Assembly (NCBI GenBank): GCA_947475445.1
Contig: CANJLC010000004.1
Location: 1 to 64,000 of the forward strand
Source: Alphaproteobacteria bacterium
GTDB lineage: Bacteria > Pseudomonadota > Alphaproteobacteria > Micropepsales > Micropepsaceae
Direction of reading: 5' to 3'
DNA length: 64,000 bases
Made by a program: the position numbers and the translations under genes
The notes under the pieces: generated by a model
Seen by the model: the letters and a program-made list of their open reading frames with translations, nothing else
What the model was told of the DNA's origin: nothing
The model's database searches: none
Shown here: positions 25,642 through 35,376 of the stretch, one piece after another
How the letters are laid out: each line of letters opens with the position of its first letter
Numbering within the stretch: the stretch's first letter is position 1

Positions 25642-26897
25642 GAGCCAAGGGCCAGGCTTTTGTGATCGGGGCGGGGCTGGCGGGCCTGGCCGCTGCCACC
25701 CACATGGCGGCGCGGGGCGCCAAGGTGACCCTGTTCGAAGCCTCTGGGCAGGCGGGCGGGCGTTGCCGCTCCTACTTCGATCCCAATTTCGACGGCGTGA
25801 TTGATAACGGCAATCACCTGGTCCTGTCCGGCAACCGCGCCATTTACGAGTATGTGAACCGCATCGGATCATCCGCCAGCCTGACCGGTCCGGTGCGGGC
25901 GCTGTTTGATTTCGTGGATCTTGAAAGCGGCGCGCGCTGGACGCTCAAGCCCAATGACGGGCTGCTGCCCTGGTGGGTGACATCGGCGGCGCGGCGCGTG
26001 CCGGGCACCAGCGCCGGCGATTATTTGTCCTACGCCAAACTGCTTTTTGCCGGGCGGCGCCAGACGGTAGGCGATCTGGTGGATTGCTCGGGGCCCTTGT
26101 GGGACCGGCTGATGCACCCTTTCCTGCTGGCAGCGCTCAACACCGAGCCGCAAAGCGCTTCCGCCCAACTGGCCGGCGCGGTCCTGCGCGAAACCCTGGC
26201 CAAGGGCGGCCAGGCCTATCGCCCCCGCATTGCCACGCCGACCCTGGCGGCTGCCTTCATTGATCCGGCGTTGGCCTTCCTCAAGATCCGCAAGGCGCAG
26301 GTGCATTTCAATGAAAGATTGCGGGCGATCACTTTTGCCCACCGCACCGCCATGGCGCTGGAGTTTCCCGACGCCACGCGGCCGGTCAGTTCCGGCGATG
26401 CCGTGATCCTGGCGGTGCCGCCCTGGGTCGCCAGGGACCTGGTGCCAAACCTTCCGGCGCCCACGGAATATCGCAGCATCGTCAATGCGCATTTCAAGAT
26501 CGCGGCCCCTTTGGGCGCCCCCGCGATCCTGGGCGTGGTGGGCGGCACCGCGGAATGGATTTTCAGCTTTGCCGACCGCATCTCCGTCACCGTCTCGGGC
26601 GCCGATGCCATCGTGGACAAGGACCGCGAGGAGCTGGCCAAGATCTTGTGGGCCGATGTCGCCCGCGCCCTCGATATTCCCGCAGCCCTGCCGACATGGC
26701 AGATCGTCAAGGAAAAGCGAGCCACCTTCGCCGCCACGCCGGACCAGGATGCCCGGCGGCCGGTATCCCAGACCGGCTGGCGCAATTTCTTCCTGGCGGG
26801 CGACTGGACCGATACCGGCCTGCCGGCCACCATCGAAGGGGCGGTGCGCTCGGGCGAGACGGCAGCGGCTTTGGCGCTGCGGCAACTGTCTTTATAG
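25638..26897 (+). CDS. hpnE: Hydroxysqualene dehydroxylase HpnE (FAD-dependent)
   Basis: 419 residues of the phytoene-desaturase-like flavoprotein family. It reduces hydroxysqualene to squalene. The dinucleotide-binding motif VIGAGLAGLAAATHMA lies at about 9-24 with the acidic end of the second strand (LFEASGQAGGR) after it. The C-terminal FAD motif is LAGDWTDTGLPATIEGAVRSG. Start at 25638 (MRAKGQAFVIG), overlapping the hpnD stop by 4 bp. The 7-bp gap to shc holds no terminator. Confidence 0.95.
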   Translation: MRAKGQAFVIGAGLAGLAAATHMAARGAKVTLFEASGQAGGRCRSYFDPNFDGVIDNGNHLVLSGNRAIYEYVNRIGSSASLTGPVRALFDFVDLESGARWTLKPNDGLLPWWVTSAARRVPGTSAGDYLSYAKLLFAGRRQTVGDLVDCSGPLWDRLMHPFLLAALNTEPQSASAQLAGAVLRETLAKGGQAYRPRIATPTLAAAFIDPALAFLKIRKAQVHFNERLRAITFAHRTAMALEFPDATRPVSSGDAVILAVPPWVARDLVPNLPAPTEYRSIVNAHFKIAAPLGAPAILGVVGGTAEWIFSFADRISVTVSGADAIVDKDREELAKILWADVARALDIPAALPTWQIVKEKRATFAATPDQDARRPVSQTGWRNFFLAGDWTDTGLPATIEGAVRSGETAAALALRQLSL

Positions 26898-26904
26898 TCC
26901 GCGC

Positions 26905-28836
26905 ATGAACCAGCTTTCCCCGGGCCAATTCAGCGAACTGGACGGCAGCATCCGCGCCGCCACGGAGGCCGTGCTGGCGCAGCAGCGTGCCGACGGTCAC
27001 TGGGTTTATGAACTGGAAGCCGACGCCACCATCCCGGCGGAATATGTCCTGCTGGTGCATTATCTGGCCGAAACGCCCAACCTGGAACTGGAGCGCAAGA
27101 TCGGCGTCTATCTGCGCCGCATCCAGGGCAAGCATGGCGGCTGGCCGCTCTACCACGAAGGCGCTTTCGACATTTCCGCCACCGTGAAAGCCTATTTTGC
27201 GCTCAAGATGATTGGCGACGACATCAATGCGCCGCACATGGTGCGGGCGCGCCAGGCGCTGCAGGAACGCGGCGGCGCCATCAAGGCCAATGTCTTCACC
27301 CGCATTCTCTTGGCCCTCTATGGCCAGACGTCCTGGGCCAATGTGCCCACCGTGCCGGTGGAGCTGATCCTGCTGCCGCGCTGGTTTCCGGTGCATTTGT
27401 CCAAGATGAGCTACTGGGCGCGCACCGTGATCGTGCCGCTGCTGGTGCTTTGCGCGCGCCAGCCCTTGGCGCGCAATCCGCGCGGCATCCATATTGCTGA
27501 ACTGTTTGTGCCGGGCGTCGGCGCCGCCAGTCCCCGCGCGCCGCACCAGAGCGCCGGTTGGTCGGCTTTCTTCAATCTGCTGGACAAGATTCTCAAGATC
27601 GTGCCTTGGCCAAAGGGCTTGCGCAAAAAGGCGATCGAGAAATGCCGCGCCTGGACGACCGAGCGCCTGAACGGCGAAGACGGGTTGGGCGCCATCTATC
27701 CCGCCATGGCCAACAGCGTGATGATGTATGACCTGCTGGGCTATGCGCCCGACCATCCCGACCGGGCCATTGCCCGCAAATCGGTGGAAAATCTTTTGGT
27801 CATTAAGGCGGACGAAGCCTATTGCCAGCCTTGCGTTTCGCCGGTCTGGGACACCGGGCTGGTGGCGCATGCGCTGCTGGAAACCGGCGACGCCAGGGCC
27901 GAAGCTGCTGCCGTTCGCGGGCTGGAATGGCTGAAGCCGCTGCAGGTGCTGGATGTGAAAGGGGACTGGGCCGAGGAAAAACCCGATGTGCGGCCCGGCG
28001 GCTGGGCCTTTCAGTATCGCAACGACTATTACCCCGATCTCGACGATACCGCCGTGGTGGTGATGGCGATGGACCGGGCGCAGAAACGCGGCTTGGCCGG
28101 CGGCTATGACAATGCCATCGCGCGCGGCGCGGAATGGGTGGACGGCCTGCAAAGCCGGGGCGGCGGCTGGGGCGCTTTCGATGCCGACAATTCCTATTAC
28201 TACCTCAACAATATTCCCTTCGCCGATCACGGCGCGCTGCTCGACCCGCCCACGGAAGATGTCTCGGGCCGCTGCGTCGGCATGATCGCCCAGCTTGGCG
28301 GCGACAAGGCGCGGCTGGATGCGGGCGTGCAATATCTGATCCGGACGCAGATGAAAGACGGCAGCTGGTGGGGCCGCTGGGGCGTGAACTATATCTACGG
28401 CACCTGGTCGGCGCTGGCGGGTCTGAATGGCGCCGGCCTTGCGCCCGAACACGCCACCATCAGGCGCGGCGCGGACTGGCTGGTGCAGATCCAGAATCCC
28501 GATGGCGGCTGGGGCGAGAATTGCGACAGCTACAAGCTGGATTACAAGGGCTATGAACCCGCGCCCTCCACCGCGTCACAAACGGCCTGGGCGATCCTGG
28601 GCCTGATGGCGGCAGGGCAGGTGGATCATCCCGCCGTGGCGCGCGGCGTCGCGTGGCTGTTCGCCAACCAGGCTCCCGACGGGCTGTGGGAGCAGGCGCA
28701 TTATACCGGCGGTGGTTTTCCGCGCGTCTTTTACCTCAACTATCACGGCTATCCGAAGTTCTTCCCGCTCTGGGCGCTGGCGCGTTACCGCAATCTCAAA
28801 AGCGGCAATTCGCGGCGCGTCGAGCACGGCCTATGA
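26905..28836 (+). CDS. shc: Squalene-hopene cyclase
   Basis: 643 residues, normal length. It cyclises squalene to hopene and hopanol at the inner membrane. The protonating DxDD motif is in DLDDTAVV (about 377-384). Several QW repeats are visible, for example GGGWGAFD, NPDGGWGEN and APDGLWEQ. Start at 26905 (MNQLSPGQFSEL), 7 bp after hpnE; the longer frame upstream belongs to an alternative reading of hpnE. The stop overlaps the hpnG start by 4 bp. Confidence 0.97.
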   Translation: MNQLSPGQFSELDGSIRAATEAVLAQQRADGHWVYELEADATIPAEYVLLVHYLAETPNLELERKIGVYLRRIQGKHGGWPLYHEGAFDISATVKAYFALKMIGDDINAPHMVRARQALQERGGAIKANVFTRILLALYGQTSWANVPTVPVELILLPRWFPVHLSKMSYWARTVIVPLLVLCARQPLARNPRGIHIAELFVPGVGAASPRAPHQSAGWSAFFNLLDKILKIVPWPKGLRKKAIEKCRAWTTERLNGEDGLGAIYPAMANSVMMYDLLGYAPDHPDRAIARKSVENLLVIKADEAYCQPCVSPVWDTGLVAHALLETGDARAEAAAVRGLEWLKPLQVLDVKGDWAEEKPDVRPGGWAFQYRNDYYPDLDDTAVVVMAMDRAQKRGLAGGYDNAIARGAEWVDGLQSRGGGWGAFDADNSYYYLNNIPFADHGALLDPPTEDVSGRCVGMIAQLGGDKARLDAGVQYLIRTQMKDGSWWGRWGVNYIYGTWSALAGLNGAGLAPEHATIRRGADWLVQIQNPDGGWGENCDSYKLDYKGYEPAPSTASQTAWAILGLMAAGQVDHPAVARGVAWLFANQAPDGLWEQAHYTGGGFPRVFYLNYHGYPKFFPLWALARYRNLKSGNSRRVEHGL

Positions 28837-29489
28837 CGATCATTGCTGTCTGCGGCCTGACGCGCGAAGCCAGAATTGCCGGCGGCGAAGGCGTGATCGC
28901 GGTAGCCGGCGGCGGCGATGCGGAAGGCCTCGCGAAAAAGCTGGATGCCCTGCATGGCGACATCACCGGGGTGATTTCCATCGGCCTGGCGGGCGCGCTG
29001 TCGCCGCACCTGAAGGTGGGCGATGTGGTCATTGCGGACCGCATCCTGGCGCCTGAAGACACATTTTCTTGCGATAATCTCTGGCGCGTGGCCCTGGCGG
29101 CGCGGCTGAAGGGTGCGCACCAAGGCGCGCTTGTGGGCAGCGACGCCATCGTGCCCGATGCCGCTTCCAAGACGGCGCTTTTTGATACCAGCGGCGCCCT
29201 GGCGGTGGACATGGAAAGCCAGGTGGCGGCGCGCTTTGCGGCGGGACGGGGCGTCAAGCTGGCGGGCCTGCGGGTGATTTCCGACGATGCGTCTCACGTG
29301 CTGCCGCCGGCTGCACTGGTCGCCATGGCGCCGGACGGCGGCATCGCGCTCAGCCGCGTGCTGTGGTCGGTGGTGAAAAACCCGCTGCAGATACCGGCGC
29401 TGATCCGCACTGGCCGGACGTCCAGCAAGGCGATTGCGGAATTACTCCGCTGCCGCAACCTCTGTGGCGCCAATCTCGGTGGTGTTTGA
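28833..29489 (+). CDS. hpnG: Adenosylhopane nucleosidase/phosphorylase HpnG
   Basis: 218 residues of the purine nucleoside phosphorylase/MTA-SAH nucleosidase fold. HpnG removes adenine from adenosylhopane to give the ribosyl (phospho) hopane precursor of bacteriohopanetetrol. ISIGLAGALSPHLKVGDVVIAD is the family's ligand-binding core and VDMESQ the ribose-binding motif. The start at 28833 overlaps shc. The last 48 bp overlap the end of hpnH on the opposite strand. Confidence 0.93.
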   Translation: MTIIAVCGLTREARIAGGEGVIAVAGGGDAEGLAKKLDALHGDITGVISIGLAGALSPHLKVGDVVIADRILAPEDTFSCDNLWRVALAARLKGAHQGALVGSDAIVPDAASKTALFDTSGALAVDMESQVAARFAAGRGVKLAGLRVISDDASHVLPPAALVAMAPDGGIALSRVLWSVVKNPLQIPALIRTGRTSSKAIAELLRCRNLCGANLGGV

Positions 29490-30602
29490 CTTGCCGGCCT
29501 TGATCGCGGAAATCTTCTGCTCGACATGACGGGCAAAGAAGAACTCTGCCGGACGCTGTTTTGACAGGTCGATATCCGGGGCCATCGGGCCTTCGGTCTT
29601 CACGCCGCGCATCAGGATGGGCAGCATCTTGAGCGGATGCTTCAGGGCGTCAGTGGCAGCGGTGCCTTCAAAGCCGCAATGCACCATGCAGTTGGCGCAT
29701 TTCTCATATTTGCCGACGCCGTACTTTTCCCATTCCGTGCCTTCCATCAGCTCGGTAAAGGTCTCGGCATAGCCTTCGCCCAGCAGATAGCAGGGCTTCT
29801 GCCAGCCAAACACGGTCAGCAGCGGCATGGACCAGGGGGTGCATTCATAGGTCTGGTTGCCGGCCAAAAAGTCCATGAACAGCGAAGAGTTGGTGAAATC
29901 CCAATTCTTGCCGCCATTGCCGCGGGCCAGGATTTCGCGAAACATCTTCTTGGTGCGTTCGCGGTTGAGGAAATGCTCCTGGTCGGGCGCGCGCTCATAG
30001 GCATAGCCCGGCGACACGGTCATGCCGTCCACGCCCAGTTCCATCATGTGATCGAAGAAGGCGGCGGTGCGGTCCGGATCGGAGCCGTCGAACAAAGTGC
30101 AGTTGATCTGGGTGCGAAAGCCGCGTTCCTTGGCCAGCTTGATGGCGGCCACGGCCTTGTCATAGGTGCCGTCCAGGCAGACCGACTTGTCGTGCATCGC
30201 CTTGTCGCCATCCAGGTGGATCGACCAGGTGAAATTGGGGTGCGGCTCATACTGGTCGATCTTCTTGGCCAGCAGCAACGCGTTGGTGCAAAGGATCACG
30301 AACTTGTCGCGCTCGATATAGCCCCTGACGATCTTGGCCATGTCCCTGTGCAGCAGCGGTTCGCCGCCGGCGATGGAGACGGCCGGCGCGCCGCATTCGT
30401 CGATCGCGGCCATGCACTGGTCATAGGACAGGCGCTGGTTCAGGATTTCATCGGGATAGTCGATCTTGCCGCAACCGGCGCAGGCCAGGTTGCAGCGGAA
30501 CAGCGGCTCCAGCATCAGCACCAGCGGGTATTTGCCGCCGGACAGATGCTTCTTCATCACATAGGCGCCGATCTTGGCGGCCTGGCGAAAGGGAAGTCCC
30601 AT
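29442..30602 (-). CDS. hpnH: Adenosylhopane synthase HpnH (radical SAM)
   Basis: 386 residues. It attaches a 5'-deoxyadenosyl group to diploptene, the first side-chain extension step, before HpnG. The cluster motif is CNLACAGC (CxxxCxxC) at about 37-44. A C-terminal CANCMVHCGFEG stretch (about 310-321) could bind a second metal centre, as in SPASM-like extensions; that part is inference. It forms a minus-strand pair with ispH (3-bp gap). Its 3' end overlaps the 3' end of hpnG by 48 bp. Confidence 0.96.
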   Translation of the reverse strand: MGLPFRQAAKIGAYVMKKHLSGGKYPLVLMLEPLFRCNLACAGCGKIDYPDEILNQRLSYDQCMAAIDECGAPAVSIAGGEPLLHRDMAKIVRGYIERDKFVILCTNALLLAKKIDQYEPHPNFTWSIHLDGDKAMHDKSVCLDGTYDKAVAAIKLAKERGFRTQINCTLFDGSDPDRTAAFFDHMMELGVDGMTVSPGYAYERAPDQEHFLNRERTKKMFREILARGNGGKNWDFTNSSLFMDFLAGNQTYECTPWSMPLLTVFGWQKPCYLLGEGYAETFTELMEGTEWEKYGVGKYEKCANCMVHCGFEGTAATDALKHPLKMLPILMRGVKTEGPMAPDIDLSKQRPAEFFFARHVEQKISAIKAGKSNTTEIGATEVAAAE

Positions 30603-30605
30603 GTC

Positions 30606-31529
30606 TTAAGCCCTCAGCTCTGCCGGCAGGCGGAACTCGATATGTTCCTTCTTGCCGTCCATTTGTTCCACTTCGACCGGTTCGATTTCGCCCAGCGCAT
30701 CGATCACATGCTGCACCAGGCTTTCCGGCGCGGATGCGCCGGCGGTCAGCCCCACGACCTTCTTGCCGCGCACCCATTCAGGGTCCAGCTCGCTGCCGTC
30801 ATTGATGAGGTAGGAGGGAATGCCTTCCTCGATGCCGATTTCGCGCAGGCGATTGGAGTTGGAGGAATTCTTGGCGCCCACCACCAAAATCACATCGGCC
30901 ACCTTGGCCAGTTCGCGCACCGAGGTCTGGCGGTTCTGGGTGGCGTAGCAGATGTCGCTGGTTTCCGGGCCGACAATGTCTTTGAAGCGCTTTTTCAGCT
31001 CGACGATGATGCCCTTGGTGTCGTCGATCGAAAGCGTGGTCTGGGTGATATAGGCGACCGGCTTGTCCAGCGGGATGGGCAAGGTGGAGACATCGGCCTC
31101 GCTCTGCACCAGATGCACCGGCGCGCCGACCTGGCCCATGGTGCCTTCCACTTCGGGATGGCCGGCATGGCCGATCAGGATCAGGGTTCGGCCCTGGCTG
31201 ACATAGCGCTTGCCCTGGTTGTGAACCTTGGAAACCAGCGGGCAGGTGGCGTCCAGCACGGGCAACCCGCGGTCCTGGGCGGTCTTGACCACTGACTGCG
31301 GCACGCCATGGGCGCTGAACACGGTGACGGCGCCATTGGGGACTTCGTCGAGCTCCTCGACAAAGCGGGCGCCCTTGTCCTTCAGGGTCTGGACGACATG
31401 CTTGTTGTGCACGATCTCGTGGCGCACATAGACGGGCTCGCCATACTTATCGAGCGCCTTCTCCACGATATCGATGGCGCGCACCACCCCGGCACAAAAG
31501 CCGCGCGGCTGGGCAAGAATGACTCGCAT
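30606..31529 (-). CDS. ispH: 4-hydroxy-3-methylbut-2-enyl diphosphate reductase
   Basis: 307 residues. It is the last enzyme of the MEP pathway and makes IPP and DMAPP. The three cluster cysteines are in GFCAGV (Cys12), DATCPLV and [14 protein letters not shown] and a TAGASAPE motif are also present. I take ATG 31529 because a GAAGGAG ribosome binding site lies directly upstream; the frame extends 33 residues further but without support. Its place between hpnH and the prenyl synthase suggests it supplies precursors for hopanoids. Confidence 0.96.
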   Translation of the reverse strand: MRVILAQPRGFCAGVVRAIDIVEKALDKYGEPVYVRHEIVHNKHVVQTLKDKGARFVEELDEVPNGAVTVFSAHGVPQSVVKTAQDRGLPVLDATCPLVSKVHNQGKRYVSQGRTLILIGHAGHPEVEGTMGQVGAPVHLVQSEADVSTLPIPLDKPVAYITQTTLSIDDTKGIIVELKKRFKDIVGPETSDICYATQNRQTSVRELAKVADVILVVGAKNSSNSNRLREIGIEEGIPSYLINDGSELDPEWVRGKKVVGLTAGASAPESLVQHVIDALGEIEPVEVEQMDGKKEHIEFRLPAELRA

Positions 31530-31823
31530 AGAACTCCTTCGCCGTTGCCAGCCACCCCTTTGGCCGAAGGCCGTCACAAGGGGCCTTCGCAACGCAGCAT
31601 CGCACTTTCCCGCATCGAGATAGCCCATTCAACCCCTATGCCGGAAGGGCCAATTTTGCCCGGGTTCCCGTGACCTTTTCCCGGAATTGGGGGGCTGGGA
31701 CCTGGGGCAAGGAAAAATCGTTGCGCCCGGGCCAAAGCGATACCAGATTGTCGCGTAACGACGCCCGGAATAGATGGGTTTCGGGCTGGATTTGGGGGGC
31801 CAATCCAGCCATACGGGCAGCAA
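31530..31823. other. 294-bp intergenic region between divergent ispH and ispA
   Basis: This is the longest gene-free stretch within the hopanoid region. It should contain promoters for both directions. The only structure I see is a hairpin in the ispH leader: CCCCTT (31555-31560) pairs with AAGGGG (31578-31583), with GGCCGAAGGCC in between. I see no convincing -35/-10 pair, tRNA or small gene. Confidence 0.5.
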
Positions 31824-32768
31824 ATGGGGCAGTTGGACGTGACCATGGACGGGAATAAGGCAGGGGGCGCAGCCCCGGGCCCAGCCGAAGCCTTGCCAAA
31901 GGCCATTTCGGCCTCGGCACGGGCCGTGGACGCCATGCTGGAAACGGTCATGCCCCAGCCAAGGGGCCCCCAGGGCCGGGTCCAGGAGGCCATGCGCTAC
32001 GCCATCTTTGCCGGCGGCAAGCGCCTTCGCCCTTTCCTGGTGCTGCATTCGGCCCGGCTGTTCGGGGTGGATGACGCCAGCAGCCTGCGCGTCGGCAGCG
32101 CCATCGAAGTGCTGCACACCTACTCGCTGGTGCATGACGATCTGCCCTGCATGGATGACGATGACCTGCGCCGCGGCCGTCCCACCACCCATATTGCGTT
32201 CGATGAAATGACGGCGGTGCTGGCGGGCGATGCGCTCCTCACCATCGCCTTCGAAATCCTAGCGGATGAGAAGACCCATGCCGATCCGGCGGTGCGCATC
32301 GCCCTGGTCCAGCGCCTGGCGCAAGCCAGCGGCCATGACGGCATGATCGGCGGCCAGATCATCGACATGCTGGCAACGGAAAAATTCGGCGTGGACGAGG
32401 TGGTCAACCTCCAGCGCCTCAAGACCGGACAGCTGTTTGAATTCTCCTGCGAGGCCGGTCCCATCCTGGGCAAGGCGTCCGCGGAAGATTGTGCCCGCCT
32501 GCGCGCCTATGCGCGCGAAATGGGCGTGGTGTTCCAGATCACCGATGATTTGCTGGACGTGACCTCCACCGCCGAAAAGACCGGCAAGGCCGTGGGCAAG
32601 GATGCCGAGATGGGCAAGGCGACGCTTGTAACGCTGCTGGGCGTGGACGGTGCGCGCGCCGAAGCGAAAAAGCGCGCCCGGGCGGCGATTGATGCGCTGG
32701 GCCCCTATGCCGCCAGATCGCCCGAGCTTTCGGGCCTGCCGCTGTTCCTGCTGGACCGCGAGGCGTGA
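31824..32768 (+). CDS. ispA: Short-chain polyprenyl diphosphate synthase (farnesyl/geranylgeranyl type)
   Basis: 314 residues. It elongates DMAPP with IPP to farnesyl (or geranylgeranyl) diphosphate, the substrate of HpnD. The first Asp-rich motif is [14 protein letters not shown] (105-118) and the second DDLLD (about 237-241). Two residues between the Asp pairs of the first motif fit the bacterial FPP synthase type. The start is uncertain: ATG 31824 or 31845. The stop shares a TGATG with the dxs start, so the two are coupled. Confidence 0.92.
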   Translation: MGQLDVTMDGNKAGGAAPGPAEALPKAISASARAVDAMLETVMPQPRGPQGRVQEAMRYAIFAGGKRLRPFLVLHSARLFGVDDASSLRVGSAIEVLHTYSLVHDDLPCMDDDDLRRGRPTTHIAFDEMTAVLAGDALLTIAFEILADEKTHADPAVRIALVQRLAQASGHDGMIGGQIIDMLATEKFGVDEVVNLQRLKTGQLFEFSCEAGPILGKASAEDCARLRAYAREMGVVFQITDDLLDVTSTAEKTGKAVGKDAEMGKATLVTLLGVDGARAEAKKRARAAIDALGPYAARSPELSGLPLFLLDREA

Positions 32769-34564
32769 TGCAAACCCCGCTGCTCGACAAGGTTCGCACG
32801 CCTGCCGAACTGAAAAAGCTGGACAAGGCGCAGCTGCCGCAACTGGCGGCCGAACTGCGCGCCGAAACCATCGACGCCGTGTCGGTAACGGGCGGCCATT
32901 TTGGCGCCGGGCTTGGCGTGGTCGAGCTGACCGTGGCGCTTCACTATGTGTTCGACACTCCAAAGGACAAGGTGATCTGGGACGTGGGCCACCAGGCCTA
33001 TCCGCACAAGATTCTCACCGGCCGTCGTGACGCCATCCGTTCCATCCGCAAAGGCGGCGGATTGTCCGGCTTCACCAAGCGCAGCGAAAGCGAATTTGAT
33101 CCTTTTGGCGCGGCCCATTCCTCCACTTCCATTTCGGCGGCGCTGGGCATGGCGGTGGCGCGCGATCTCACCGGCGAGAAAAACAATGTCATCGCCGTGA
33201 TCGGCGACGGCGCCATGACGGCGGGGATGGCCTATGAGGCGCTGAACAATGCCGGGGCGCTGAAAAGCCGCCTGATCGTGATCCTGAACGACAACGCCAT
33301 GTCCATCGCCCCGCCGGTGGGCGCGCTGGACAAGCATCTGCGTGGCCTTGCGGCAGGCAGCAAGGAAGCTTCGCTGTTCGCCAATCTGGGCATGGAGTAT
33401 ATCGGGCCGGTGGACGGTCACGATGTCGCCGGGCTGGTGAAACTGTTCGAGGAATTGCGCGACAAGGATCATGGCCCCGTCCTGATCCACGCGATCACCG
33501 AAAAGGGCCACGGCTATGCGCCAGCGGAAAAATCCGCCGACAAGGGCCATGCCCGCGGAAAGTTCGATGTCGTCACCGGCGCCGAAATCAAGGGCAAGCC
33601 GGGCGCTCCCACCTATACCGCTGTCTTCGCCAGGGCGCTGATCGTGGAAGCCGAACATGATCCGCGCATTGTCGCCATCACTGCCGCCATGCCGGGCGGA
33701 ACGGGGGTGGACGCATTTGAAAAGCGCTTCCCGCACCGCAGTTTTGATGTCGGCATCGCCGAGCAGCATGGCGTGACCTTTGCCGCCGGCCTTGCCGCCG
33801 AAGGCATCAAGCCATTCTGTGCCATCTATTCCACCTTCCTGCAGCGCGGCTATGACCAGCTGGTGCATGACGTGGCGCTGCAGAATTTGCCGGTGCGTTT
33901 CGCCATTGACCGCGCGGGCCTTGTGGGCGCGGACGGCGCCACCCATGCCGGCAGCTTCGACCTGGCCTATCTGTGCTGCCTGCCCAACATGGTGGTGATG
34001 GCTCCGTCCGACGAGGCCGAACTGATGAACATGGTGGCCACCGCTGCCACGTATGACGAAGGCCCCAGCGCCATCCGCTTCCCGCGCGGCGAAGGCGTCG
34101 GCGTGGCGCTGCCGAATCGCGGCCAGGTGCTGGCCATCGGCAAGGGCCGCATTGTGCGGGACGGCATGGATGCCGCCATCCTGAGCCTGGGCACGCGGCT
34201 GCAGCCCGCGCTGGCCGCCGCCGAGACGCTGGCCGGCGAGGGGCTTTCCATCACCGTGGCCGATGCGCGTTTTGCCAAGCCGCTGGATACCGACCTGATC
34301 CGCCGCCTGGTGCGCAGCCATGACCTGCTGGTGATGGTGGAAGAAGGCGCGGCGGGTGGATTTGGCGCCCAGGTGCTGACCTTCCTGGCCAATGAGGGCC
34401 TGCTGCGCCCGGGCTTGGAGATCCGGTCTCTCCATCTGCCCGACCAGTTCCAGGACCATGACGATCCGGCCCGCCAGTATGAGGCGGCCGGGCTTTCCGC
34501 CTGCGCCATCGCCCAGACCCTGCGCGATCACCTCATCCAGGCCAAGGCCGGAGCGGCCGAGTAG
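32768..34564 (+). CDS. dxs: 1-deoxy-D-xylulose-5-phosphate synthase
   Basis: 598 residues, a thiamine-diphosphate enzyme that starts the MEP pathway. [18 protein letters not shown] is the ThDP motif (about 149-166); [11 protein letters not shown] and DVGIAEQH are also diagnostic. It is shorter than usual (about 620-640): between VGAL and the [17 protein letters not shown] segment there are only about 15 residues where Escherichia coli has about 49, so a flexible loop is missing while all catalytic motifs remain. Start ATG 32768 overlaps the ispA stop (TGATG). Confidence 0.96.
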   Translation: MQTPLLDKVRTPAELKKLDKAQLPQLAAELRAETIDAVSVTGGHFGAGLGVVELTVALHYVFDTPKDKVIWDVGHQAYPHKILTGRRDAIRSIRKGGGLSGFTKRSESEFDPFGAAHSSTSISAALGMAVARDLTGEKNNVIAVIGDGAMTAGMAYEALNNAGALKSRLIVILNDNAMSIAPPVGALDKHLRGLAAGSKEASLFANLGMEYIGPVDGHDVAGLVKLFEELRDKDHGPVLIHAITEKGHGYAPAEKSADKGHARGKFDVVTGAEIKGKPGAPTYTAVFARALIVEAEHDPRIVAITAAMPGGTGVDAFEKRFPHRSFDVGIAEQHGVTFAAGLAAEGIKPFCAIYSTFLQRGYDQLVHDVALQNLPVRFAIDRAGLVGADGATHAGSFDLAYLCCLPNMVVMAPSDEAELMNMVATAATYDEGPSAIRFPRGEGVGVALPNRGQVLAIGKGRIVRDGMDAAILSLGTRLQPALAAAETLAGEGLSITVADARFAKPLDTDLIRRLVRSHDLLVMVEEGAAGGFGAQVLTFLANEGLLRPGLEIRSLHLPDQFQDHDDPARQYEAAGLSACAIAQTLRDHLIQAKAGAAE

Positions 34565-34644
34565 GTCCCCACAATTTTGCCGTGTTGGCGCAGCAATATT
34601 TCCATTCGAGCGTTTTGGAAGGGCATTTTACCAGAGGTATTTTC

Positions 34645-35247
34645 ATGAACCGGACGATCCAGGCGCTTTCCCTTTCTCTTCTTGTTTCGGCCTTGGCCAT
34701 TCCGGCACAGGCGCAGGGCGGCGATCCCGCCGCCGCCACGGTGCAGAATTTCTATGACGGGCTGGTGGCCAGCATGAAGACCGGCGGCGGCACCAAGGCG
34801 CGCTACGAAAAGCTGAAGCCCGTGGTGGAGCAGGATTTCGACCTGCCCGGCATGACGGCGCTGGCCGTGGGTCCGGGCTGGTCTTCCATCCCGGTGGCCG
34901 ACCAGAAGACGCTGACCGATGCCTTTGAGCGCATGACCGTCGCCAATTACGCACGCAATTTTGATTCCTTCCATGGTGAGAAATTCACCGTCGATCCGGC
35001 GGTCTCCCAGCGCGGCACCGACAAATACGTCAAGACCACCATGGTGCCCGGCACCGGCGCGCCCATCGCGTTCAATTACCGCATGCACCAGGCAGGCAGC
35101 TGGAAAATCCTGGACGTTTACCTGGCCGGCAATATCAGCCAGCTGGCGCAGAAGCGGGCCGATTTTGCCGCGGCGCTGACGGCCGGCGGAGCGCAAGGCC
35201 TGGCCAAGCAGATCAACGCCATCGCCGACAAGGAACTGGGCGGCTGA
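34645..35247 (+). CDS. hpnM: Hopanoid-cluster periplasmic protein HpnM (MlaC/Ttg2D family)
   Basis: 200 residues from ATG 34645 (MNRTIQALSLSLL), with an AGAGG ribosome binding site. A Sec signal peptide is visible with probable cleavage after AQA (residue 24). The mature part is the toluene-tolerance Ttg2D/MlaC lipid-binding fold (PVVEQDFDLPGMTALAVG is the conserved core). It probably carries hopanoids or phospholipids across the periplasm together with HpnN and MlaA. It follows dxs after 80 bp on the same strand. Confidence 0.93.
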   Translation: MNRTIQALSLSLLVSALAIPAQAQGGDPAAATVQNFYDGLVASMKTGGGTKARYEKLKPVVEQDFDLPGMTALAVGPGWSSIPVADQKTLTDAFERMTVANYARNFDSFHGEKFTVDPAVSQRGTDKYVKTTMVPGTGAPIAFNYRMHQAGSWKILDVYLAGNISQLAQKRADFAAALTAGGAQGLAKQINAIADKELGG

Positions 35248-35278
35248 TTATTACCCCCTCCGGCTTTCGCTGACCGTC

Positions 35279-35352
35279 GGCCATGGGGCGCAGCCCATGG
35301 CCTCGGTCCGCTACAGCCACCTCCCCCGTAAGCGCGCTTTGCGCGCACGGGG
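35279..35352. terminator. Two strong hairpins between hpnM and hpnN
   Basis: GGCCATGGG (35279-35287) pairs perfectly with CCCATGGCC (35294-35302) around a 6-base loop. A second stem pairs CCCCGT (35324-35329) with ACGGGG (35347-35352), with GCGCGC pairing GCGCGC inside it. They fill the gap between the convergent genes and could stop transcription from both sides, but no clear T-run follows. A dispersed intergenic repeat is an alternative. Confidence 0.5.
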
Positions 35353-35376
35353 AAAGGCGGGCCTGCGTGCTCTTCT

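Noticed and set aside
26707-28452. 581-codon minus-strand frame opposite shc
   Set aside because: No recognisable domain, and it lies wholly across hpnE and shc, which carry full family signatures.
29637-31295. 552-codon plus-strand frame opposite hpnH and ispH
   Set aside because: Spans two well-defined genes on the other strand and shows the usual shadow composition.
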